Source of the DNA: Linnemannia elongata
Taxonomy: Eukaryota; Mortierellomycota; Mortierellomycetes; Mortierellales; Mortierellaceae
Assembly: GCA_036320915.1 (NCBI GenBank)
Contig: JAXBDG010000008.1
Coordinates: forward strand, 1,364,001-1,428,000
Reading direction: 5' to 3'
DNA: 64,000 nt
Of this stretch, positions 55,569 to 64,000 are shown in pieces. A program made the translations under genes and the position numbers. Numbering within the stretch: position 1 is the first letter of the stretch; every line of letters begins with the position of its first letter. The notes below the pieces were generated by a model. It saw only the letters and a program-made list of their open reading frames with translations. It did no database searches and was not told the origin of the DNA.

Positions 55569-57128
55569 TTATTTGCGAGAAGCGTTGGGCTCATAGTCCA
55601 AAGGCATCAAGTTCTGCTTCATGACCTCATAGGTCGAAAAGAAGATTGAACAAACACAGAACCACCACAGACTTCTGGGAATCGCACCAACAAAGAAGGT
55701 GCTATAAACACTCTGTCCATGACGCATTCTCGCCATAAACGCATTCGAATGGACACTCTTCTGGGCGGCCTGGAGTGTCGCCTGGCGGTACATCTCTCGG
55801 CTGATTCCGGTCATAGTCACATCCACGACTGACTTCAAAGACTGGATCGATCCTGTAGTGGGTCCTGGAGTGAGGATGGCAGTGGATTTCTTGAAGGTCA
55901 TGATTCGGGTCCGGATGACATCCATGGGCGTTGTGAAGTACCCAGCCAAGAAGCCCGAGATTCCTCCAAACAATGTAGAAGTCATGGGTGGGATCTTGAC
56001 TTCGACCGGCGAAGAGGCAATATAATTCGGGTCGGACGTAATCTGGATCTGGAGGTTGCGGGTATGATAGGCCTTGAAGTTCTCATAGGTCGTGAAGAGG
56101 ATCACCATGAAGGGACAGTCCCGAGCGGTGGTGCTCCAAAAGCCTCTGAAGAGGCCTCGTACGCCTTCTTCCCGAAGTACTGCCCTGAATACATATCCTG
56201 CGTTGACACCGCCCTCGATGTTGGAGTAGTATCCGGTTTGGAGACGGGAGGTGATGACCTCTCGGGGGACTTTGATGACTGAGGAAGCGAGGTCGCCGAT
56301 GATGGCAGAGATGGCAGTCGCGGGGATGGGGGAGAGGGTTGGAAGGAACCAGGGGTGTTGAGGTGGGGTGTTGCCGGTTTGAAAACGGGATGTTGGTGGG
56401 AGGAGGTATGACTTTGTCAATTCGTAGAAAGAGAAACGCGCTCCGCCCTAATTCATTGGTTCCATGAAGATAACGGATAGGAAAAGAGAAAGGGAGAAGA
56501 TAAAGTTTAGAATTTTCAGATGTCAAAAAAGAAAGAGTTGGAGATGACAAGGGATGAGGGGTGATGGGCCATGTTTCGTAGAAAAAGGGAGGGGCAAGAT
56601 AAGGGAAACAATGTATCAAAGGTATCAAATAGAAAGGAAAAAAAAAAAAAAGAAAAGATAGTTACCTGGAGACCGGCACCGATGGAGCTGATGAGGAAGC
56701 CCTTTCCAAGGAGACGGACGGTTTCGCGGGTGAAGACTGCAGACCATGCAATGCCCTTGCCGCCGGGGACCTGCATCCTTGTCTTGAGGGTGTCCAGTGG
56801 GTGCATGACTGCATATGAGAGCGAGAGGGATACTGCACCAGCATGGAAGTGGTCTATTGTTGGAGTAAATCGATTGTATCGTTAGGCGGTGAGATGAGAG
56901 AAGGAGAGAAGGTCGGTGGGCATTGATCCGCATTAACGAAGATAGGCGGTTGTGTTTGTTGAAAAACAGTGAGAGAGAGAGAGAGAGAGAACACTTACTC
57001 TTGAACTTTTGTGTTTGGGTGTAGGCTGGTTTCCGTACTACTGAGGCAGCAGCGAGGTGGGCGAGCTGTGCTGCTGGCTTTGATGAGTGGGTATAAGAGT
57101 AGTTGTTCTGTTGTTGTTGCTGCATCAT
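55569..57128 (-). CDS. mitochondrial carrier protein (SAM-carrier-like)
   Basis: Six-helix inner-membrane solute carrier (SLC25). Minus-strand exons 57128-56999, 56853-56666 and 56447-55569 give 398 residues, longer than the usual ~300 because of a Gln-rich N-terminal extension (MMQQQQQNNYSYTH) and loops. Three carrier repeats are visible with signatures HPLDTLKTRMQ, VPREVITSRLQTG and TPMDVIRTRIMTF. The second is degenerate, with PREVIT where P-x-D/E-x-x-K/R is expected. GLFRGFWSTTARDCPFMVIL and SLWWFCVCSIFFSTYE fit the even-numbered helices. The overall pattern is nearest the S-adenosylmethionine carrier branch (Pet8/SLC25A26) as I remember it, but substrate is not certain. The second ATG at 57125 is an alternative start. 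It converges on the sulfate permease, with 281 bp between stops. Confidence 0.8.
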
Positions 57129-58712
57129 GACAAGTTGTGTTGTTGTTGTAGTTTTACGTGTGTAGTGTTGTTGTTATTGTTACAAGGTGAAGACAGAAAG
57201 GACAAATGCAATTGAAGAGTGGAATTGAATGCTGGAGTTGTCGGTTGCGAGAGAGAGTGTGTGTGTATTAGGTCGTTAAGATAGAGAGAGAGAGGGAGAG
57301 GAAGGATGCTGATCTATTAAGAGAGAGAGGGTGCAAGAAGGAAGGATATGTATAATGCCGATGAAAAGAGTAGAGAAGGCAGTTACTACTGAATTCGAGG
57401 ATAAAGTGGTGAAGATGAAGTTGAAAGTGAAGAAGAACAAGGAAGTAAAAAAAAAAAGAAAAACAAATCCGAACGGATTTTCATCGGAGATAAATAAGAA
57501 AGACGGGCGCGTGCAAGTGGTAAGCATCAGTGGCCAATCAGAGGTTGTCCTCGGGAAAGTGACCCTTATCATTCATTGTCCAGAGAAGTGACTGGCCTTT
57601 CTTATTACACGATTGACTCATTTGTGTATGCTTTGCTATTTGCTGGAACACAATGACATTAGAGTACAGCGCACAGGTACGTTGGCCCTGCACCTTTGCT
57701 TGTCGCTTATATATGGGAAGAGAAACGGCTATGATGTGGTTGCTTGTTTATTTTATGGTTATTTGTTGCCAGCTTAGCTGACAGACAGTTGTTTTTGGTG
57801 GCGATTCTTCTTCTTCCTCTTCTTCTTCGTTCCCTTCTTCCTCTTTCCATTCTTCTTCTTCTCCTGCTACTATTACAGCCGATTGTACCTCTAGACCCTT
57901 TCCACTTTCTATCGTTCCCATCACTATCTCTATTATCTCTTTTACCACGATTACAATCACTTTGTCTTTCCATCCCTCTCCGATCAGTCTTTGACTCAGT
58001 GGACCAAACAGATAGTATTGACCGGGTCTGTTCTCATCTAGTCTTTTCATGAGACACTGAAGACGGGGATGTTCCAGCTCCGTCAACAAGACGCGTAAAA
58101 ACGGCGCACAACAATAAGAAGAAAGAGTACGTTTTCATGCAGGCAGACTGGACAAGCTTTGCAATTCGAGGAACCACAGGAGCCACATTCACTCCTTGAT
58201 TCTTCTTATTTTTTCCCCCTATTTTTGTTCTTAGCCAATACTTATCTTCTTTCCCTTTGGTCGCTCACTATCGTTTTCTCTCATTCTCGCTTTGATGTGC
58301 TTATTCATCCACACACTCTTTTCATTGTTTCTCCTTCCCATGGGGCCGGGCGACATCAATGCCACCATACTCTGCCTTTTCTTTTGTCGTTCAAATACGA
58401 CTAGGATCTCGAATGGGAGTGGAGAAAGAAGAAAAAGTAAAGATGACGGATAAATGCTTGGGATAGTGTATTTGATAGCAATGGTAAAGAGTCGTCTTGA
58501 ACCATCGCCTTTTCTCTTTCTCTTTCTCTTTCTCTTTTTTTCTCTTGTTTATACTCATTGCTGACATGAATCCCGGACAGTGAAAGGAGAAAAATGTCGC
58601 GAACTGGCAATGTCGAGTCCATGGGTACGAACAGGAGATACTGAATCTCCTTTCTTTTGGATCTCATAAGGGTAAGCGAGTTGTAGGATCATGATGGGAA
58701 TGTACGGAGAGA

Positions 58713-58786
<74 letters not shown>

Positions 58787-59065
58787 CTACAAGTTTGTCT
58801 TGAGGGCCTTTCTCTCCCTCTCTCTCGCTTTTGCCCAATGTACATTGATGGTTGAAGAATAAAGTGTCAGCCGTAAGAGGTGGCACTCCTGTTCTCCTTC
58901 AAAGAGACCCTCTTTTATTTCCTTAGAGAAAGCCAACTTTGTTTTTCTTTTTATTTGTTAAAGAAAGCACGTCAATACACCTTTTCAATGTCCCTATTTC
59001 GCATACGCACACCCACACCTTACTGATCGTGCCGGGCATCTTTGCTCTCTCTCGCTACCTGACCC
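57129..59065. other. 1.9-kb intergenic with microsatellites
   Basis: Promoter of the carrier gene on the left (GT/GTTG-rich). A minus-strand ATG at 58138 opens a 34-codon frame starting MKTYSFFLLLCAVFTRLVDG, which resembles a secretory signal peptide but stops soon after. An overlapping minus frame (58089-57748) ends in a poly-Glu stretch. Neither could be joined into a gene. The long GA repeat is listed separately. Confidence 0.45.
58718..58782. repeat. (GA)32 microsatellite
   Basis: About 65 bases of uninterrupted GA repeat, the longest dinucleotide repeat in the window. Confidence 0.95.
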
Positions 59066-59580
59066 CATGTTATTTTCATCAACTGTAAGTTTGCGTAGAT
59101 GATCCCACGTGGTATCACCGAGGAATGCAAAACAAAGCTGTGGGGGTTTTTTTGCACGACCCTAACTCCGCGTTAACTTCCATCTTTGTTGCTCATTTCT
59201 CCTTTACCTAGCGTACGCGACACAGCGTGGCGTAGACATCGCGACGGCAGCTATAATGGTCCAACTCATCAACGGTGGCTCAGCATTCGGTCGAATCACC
59301 ATAGGCCAAATATCCGGCAAGACCGGCTACATCAACGACCCCATCCGCGCTACACTCGCCTTCTCCTTTACCTCTTCTTCATCTGGGCCTTCGTAAGAAC
59401 AACCACGGCCATCGCAACCTTCGCAATCATTTATACTCCCCGTTTTGAAGCCTACTTGGATTCAATTTTCTTCTGCCGCGACAGCCATCTGTGGACTGGC
59501 GAATCTGGGGAAGGTGACAGGGATTATTTATGCAGGTTGGCGATTGGGGTTAGTTTGGGGTCGCTGATCTAGAGGGCTTT
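59066..59580 (+). pseudogene. decayed monocarboxylate-type (MCT) major facilitator transporter
   Basis: A fragment of an MFS transporter of the fungal monocarboxylate-transporter-like branch. The piece ending at 59084 has a GTAAGT donor. A TTTACCTAG acceptor leads to 59212, where the frame reads SYATQRGVDIATAAIMV and QLINGGSAFGRITIGQISGK. These match the MCT helix 7-8 region (SYATQ..., LNGxSxFGRI). That frame stops at 59394. Related sequence (FFIWAFVRTTTAIATFAIIY) continues in another frame from about 59372. The first frame resumes near 59475 with ICGLANLGKVTGIIYAGW, and then switches again. At least two shifts and a stop before the first piece argue for a pseudogene. No N-terminal half is present. 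Sequencing error at several points is a less likely alternative. Confidence 0.5.
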
Positions 59581-60605
59581 GTTGGATACGGTTGGAAGGG
59601 GAGGTAGTATTTGGGTAGTGAATTTGTAGACGGGTTTCCTGATACTTATGGAGAGTTATATTTTTTTTTGCAGTTTGGGACTGAGTGTATGACTAGCAGG
59701 ATGGTTTTCGCCAAGGTGAGGTGTTCACGCGTTTTTTTGTGTCAGGGATCGGCGAGGAGAGAGAGCATCCAACCTAATAAAAGCTCCGCTCTTTCGTTTC
59801 TCAAGAGAGTACAATTGCTTTTTTTTGGGCGTGGTCGAAGGTAAGTCGAATGTATGTAGCCTCCTGTTGGTTGATAGCGCACATGTTCAGTTGTTGCAAA
59901 CTTAGCCGAGGGTCTTACGAGCCATAGAGTTATAAGTAAATAATATGGAGGAGAGAGTGAGGGAAGTGTTTTTCCAGGCACAAGGGCGAAGGGTGATGGT
60001 GTCTGTGTCCGGGATGTTTTCATCCTCTGAAGGTGACTGCCCTGTCTCTCCTCCCATTGTGTCAATGGGTCAGGTGACAGAATGCTGCCACCAAACTTTC
60101 CGATCAGCCTGGCCATAAAGAAAGAAGGGAAGGGATCATTCCCTCTCTTTTCCACACTCTTCCCCACACTTCCATTCCCCTCCCCTCTTTCCTCCCGCCT
60201 CACCACCCGTCGGTTCCCTTCATTGCCCAGTGCAACTTGACCAACCTCGGGATCACCTTCACTCTTTCCTCCTCATAACACGCCTGAACAGCTCATGATC
60301 TCGATCCCTCTCTGAAATCTTCGCCTCTGTTTCAAATCCCTCTTTTTTATACATTTCAGGTACGAACTTAGTCTGATCAGAATGATCTCGTCAAAGGGGG
60401 GAGAGAAGGAGAGCAAATGGACGGAGACCAGAGCTTGTTGAATAGGGCACGCGATAGGAAACTAACCAAACAGTTTATCTTTCTCTGCTTTTTATTCCTC
60501 GGTCTTAATGATATTATTGTTCAATCCTTGATCTGTTCGAATGGATCGATTCGTTACTTTCTTTATCCTTGGGGGTTTCTTCCGGTCTTCTTTCCGGCTT
60601 CAGCT
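59581..60605. other. intergenic, CLU promoter
   Basis: No gene seen. C/T-rich leader-like DNA from about 60,130 to 60,360, then a T-rich stretch up to the CLU start codon. Confidence 0.5.
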
Positions 60606-63600
60606 ATGACCGACCAACAACCCGAACAACCCGTTGCTGACACCGCCGTCGACACTGAGCAGGAGTCTCAAGGTGAGTCGAGTGCTTGCACAACAACCAT
60701 CCATCCTGCATACTACTTTGACAGCCATTTGTTTGCCTGCATGCATCACCCAGACATAGATTCTTAACTCCCACTTTGCCTTTTACCCCCTTCCACAAAC
60801 AATAGTGATCGAAGAAGCCGGCGCCGAAGAGTTTTACCAGATCACCGTCAACCTTCCCAACAAGGGTGGAAAGGTCCAGGTCATTGTAGGTGCACTTGCT
60901 ATCTACCTCAATCGAGCAGGTTTAGGACTTCATTGTTGCGATACTTCACACAGACTGCTAACATCTCATCTTGTTTTTTTTTCCTTTCATTGATCTACAT
61001 GGCATTTCTTTGTGTCTAGGCCAGCCCTCGTGAGGCCATTCAGGATGTTCGCCAGTCAATTGTTGAGTCAACAGAGACTTGCATTCACTCGTGCTTCTCT
61101 CTTGCCTTCAACGGTGTCAAGTTGAACGACTTTATGGAACTCGGCGATGTTGAGGGCATCACCCCTGATAGTGAGCTGGATTTGGTTCTGAGTATGTGCG
61201 AGAGTGCGCCCTGCTCCATGCTTGTTGTTTTAGTTTTGGTTTTGCTGTGCATATTGCGAACTGCACAATCCCAAAATGGATGAGTGACTTACAACAATAT
61301 TATTTACTTTATGAAATAGACAACTACACTGAGCGCGAGGCAAGGATCCACGTCAACCGTCTTCGCGATTTGCTTGCTGGACCTGCCAAGTTGAACGTCA
61401 ACGCTGTCGGAATCGACCCTGCCATGTCCTTCCTTTCGACTGTGTCTGGCCATGTTGGTAAGATAGAAAAGTGCTTTTGAAGAGTCTATTCGAAATCATT
61501 TCAAGTGACAACATGAAACATGGTCTGACACCCTATGAACACGCCATTTTTTTCACGCTACTTTTAGAGGAGATTCCCGTAGATAACTCGACCTATGAGA
61601 CCGCCCCTACTACCGTTTTCTCAAAGTTCGATGTCAACGCATCTGCTGCTCTCTCGGATTTCGTCCCCAAGGGTCTCGAGAGAACCCCCGTCCAGTGCGT
61701 CAAGAGCATCGCCTTGTCGGGATGGAACCCTCCCCCTCACCACCTTCGCCTTCGCGGTGATCTTATGTACTTGATTGTCACCACCTTGGAGGGAGAGACT
61801 GTCCAGATCACCTCGACCGCCACTGGATTCCATGTTAACAAATCGACCTCCAACCACTTTGACCCTACCCCTCGCCAGGACTCCAAGGCTGCCAGCGACC
61901 ACTCGTTGATTGTCCTCTTGGAGAAGGTTTCGCCCATGTTCGCCACCAACTTCAAGAAGCTCCAGGAGTTCATTACCCGCCACCATATGCTCGAGGTTCT
62001 CCCTGTCACCACTGCTCAGCCTGCCTACCCCTGGGCCATTCAGCCTGCTCCTCACACCTTCGACCCCACCCGTCCCTCAGAGGCTTACCTCAACTATGGC
62101 ACTGACTCGGTCGACAGCTTGCGCGACTGGAACGACGAGCTCCAGTCTCACCGTGAACTCCCCCGCACCAACTTGCAGGAGCGCGTCATGCGCGATCGCT
62201 TCCTTAACAAGATCAACGCGGACTTTGCCGATGCTGCTGTCCGTGGCGCCATGGATGTCGTCAACGGCAACGTCGTTGCTTTGAACCCCTTGGAGCCCGA
62301 GGAGTCGCACATGTACGTCTACAACAACATCTTCTTCAGCAAGGGCTTTGACGGCCGTAACACTTTCGAGAAGTTGGGAGGCGACGATGCTGCTCACGTT
62401 GCTACCGGCAAGGATTTGGAGGGTGTCCGTACCTTGAACGGCGTCGATGTCGAGGGTCTTTACACCTTGGGAACAGTCGTTGTCGATTACAAGGGTATCC
62501 GTGTCGTCGCTCAGTCGATCGTCCCCGGTATCTTCAGACAGCAGGAGGAGTCATCGATCGTCTACGGTTCCGTCGACAACGGCCCTCAGGTCAAGTCGGA
62601 CGAGAAGTTCCACGAGATTTTAGGCCAGGCTGCCAAGGCTCTCCATATTGCCGAGCACGCTGTCGAGGATGGCGAGGGTAAGTCGACCAACCTTTGGACC
62701 TCGTTCGATACTAAGGGACTTATGGGCGCTGACGGTCGTCGTTACCTCTTGGATCTTTACCGCCTTAACCCTGTCGATGTCGAGTTCTTGGAGAACGATA
62801 TTGCCGCCAAGGACAACATCCCCGAGTATCCTCACAAGCTGACCTTGATGAGACCCGAGTTGATGTTGCTCTTCTGGGAGCACAAGTTGCGTGCCTGGGT
62901 CCAGGAGCGCGCCCTTGAGATCCAGAAGCGCGCAGAGGAGAAGAAAGCATTGGAGGGCGACAAGGAAACCAAGGAGACCAAGGAGGCCACCGCCGAATCG
63001 TCGGAGGAGAAGAAGGAAGAAGAGCCTAAGGAGGAGGCTGCCCCCTCGAACCCCGAGGATGATGTCAACATTCTGGACTTTGATCTTTCCTTCAACGTCG
63101 ACGCCTTCACCTCGGTCAAGACCCCTGCCGATGGCGCTGAAGCCAAGACCCAGCAAGAGCAGACCGTTCGCGAAGCTTCCAAGTTCTTGCGCGAGAACGT
63201 TATCAATGTTCTGGTAAGCATTCACGTCATGTGTTCCTTCTTTGCCTTCTTCTATGATAGTCTACCGTTATTCACATTATTTTCTACATTCAATGTTATA
63301 GCTCCAGGACTTTACCGCCTATGTTGTTTCGCCCATCGATGGTGGTAGCTTGACCAAGGCCATGCACCGCCGTGGTATCAACATGAGATATCTCGGACGT
63401 ATCGCCAACTTGGCCAAGGAGAGCAAGGGCCTTGCCCTTGTCCACATCCACTATTTGGCCATGCAGGAGATGGTTGTCCGTTCTGTCAAGCGTATCATTC
63501 GCAAGGCTGTCCGCGGCCTTCCCACCACCCACATTGCCGACTGCATCTCCCATATCCTCAACTGCTTGTTGGGTCATGAGCTCAATGCCAACCCTATCGC

Positions 63601-64000
63601 CACCTTGGCTCAGGACGGATATGCTTATGCTCTTTTCACCCCTGAGAGCTTGCGTGATGCCATCCAGTCTGAAGTCTTGTTGCGTTACCGCTTCGAGCTG
63701 CCTGAGAACTTTGTTAAGAACATTGCCAAGGAGAAGAAGGTCCCATTGTTGCGCGATGTCTGTCTCCGTGCTGGTATCCAGGTCGAGGCCCGCGATTACA
63801 TCTTCTCGCCCCTCTCCGAGTCAACCACCCCCGAGCCCACTGTTACTGCTACCGCTGAACCCGTCGCCGCTTCAGGAAAGAAGGCTGCCAAGCAGGACAA
63901 GGCCGACAAGAACCACGACAAGCAGTCGCGCAAGATTGCAAAGTCAAAGAAGCGTGCCACCACCTTTGAGCCCAGCGATATCTTGACTCTCCTCCCTCTC
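60606..64000 (+). CDS. CLU1: clustered mitochondria protein CLU/Tif31 (3' truncated by window)
   Basis: Cytosolic RNA-binding protein that keeps mitochondria distributed and associates with mRNAs of nuclear-encoded mitochondrial proteins and with eIF3. Exons 60606-60672, 60806-60885, 61020-61191, 61320-61457, 61568-63213 and 63302 to the edge give 934 residues so far of an expected ~1,300. The N-terminal ubiquitin-like CLU-N domain has FYQITVNLPNKGG, VIASPREAIQDVRQSIVEST, and FNGVKLNDFMELGDVEGI, then NYTEREARIHVNRLRDLL. The CLU domain includes RDWNDELQSHRELPR, NNIFFSKGFDG, VVDYKGIRVVAQSIVPGI and YLLDLYRLNPVDVEFLEND. A Glu/Lys-rich linker is followed by GGSLTKAMHRRGINMRYLGR. The TPR region lies beyond the window. 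Five introns, all phases consistent. The ATG at 60606 is the first in the exon 1 frame giving the usual acidic start. Confidence 0.93.

Noticed and set aside
1..64000. CRISPR arrays, bacterial operons, transposase genes, rRNA genes, TPP-type riboswitches
   Set aside because: None seen on reading both strands. The window is eukaryotic with introns throughout, and the direct repeats are only microsatellites and short coding repeats.

Overview
The window is nuclear DNA of a fungus. Genes are split by short GT-AG introns (about 50-330 nt). Leaders are pyrimidine-rich, and intergenic DNA is full of A/T homopolymers and GA/CT microsatellites. Typical fungal genes are present: Atp18, Coa1, Atp11, Tvp23, an Aro8-type aminotransferase, an SLC26/SUL sulfate permease and an UNC93-type carrier. 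Codon use, intron style and the F-box/LRR gene point to an early-diverging Mucoromycota lineage, most likely Mortierellomycotina. That placement is inference; no rRNA or marker gene here settles it.

Layout. 1-6.6 kb: ATP synthase subunit j, eIF3k, a TLC-domain membrane protein and ribosomal protein eS27 (minus). 6.9-10 kb: an EVE-domain THYN1 homologue, a TrhO/rhodanese protein (minus) and tRNA-Glu(CUC) (minus). 10.3-11.4 kb: ornithine decarboxylase antizyme with an intact +1 frameshift site. 13-16.3 kb: a PHOSPHO-type HAD phosphatase and a bHLH factor with an unusually long loop (minus). 16.3-24.2 kb: a 7.9-kb gene-poor stretch. 24.2-32.8 kb: an UNC93-like transporter, a putatively myristoylated WW protein and a 1,360-residue protein ending in two CCHC zinc knuckles. 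34.4-40.6 kb: aminoadipate/aromatic aminotransferase, Tvp23 and an F-box protein (minus). 42.5-49.6 kb: a small spliced gene reconstructed here (minus), Coa1, Atp11 and transketolase (minus). 52.3-57.1 kb: sulfate permease and a mitochondrial carrier (minus). 59 kb: a decayed monocarboxylate-type transporter. 60.6 kb to the right edge: CLU/Tif31, cut by the window end.

The genes are mostly unrelated housekeeping functions and do not form a pathway cluster. Mitochondrial biogenesis recurs (Atp18, Coa1, Atp11, a carrier, CLU). Coa1 and Atp11 are adjacent, and Coa1 appears to share a 124-bp divergent promoter with the new small gene.

The most noteworthy items are the antizyme recoding site (CCC-UGA with a stem starting one base after the stop), the unannotated four-exon gene at 42.5-43.4 kb, a Tvp23 model whose first coding exon is only AUG, the long-loop bHLH protein, and a C31 tract in an Atp11 intron facing a G22 tract in the shared 3' region. 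Exon borders were placed by reading frame, splice consensus and remembered family consensus; no alignment was run.
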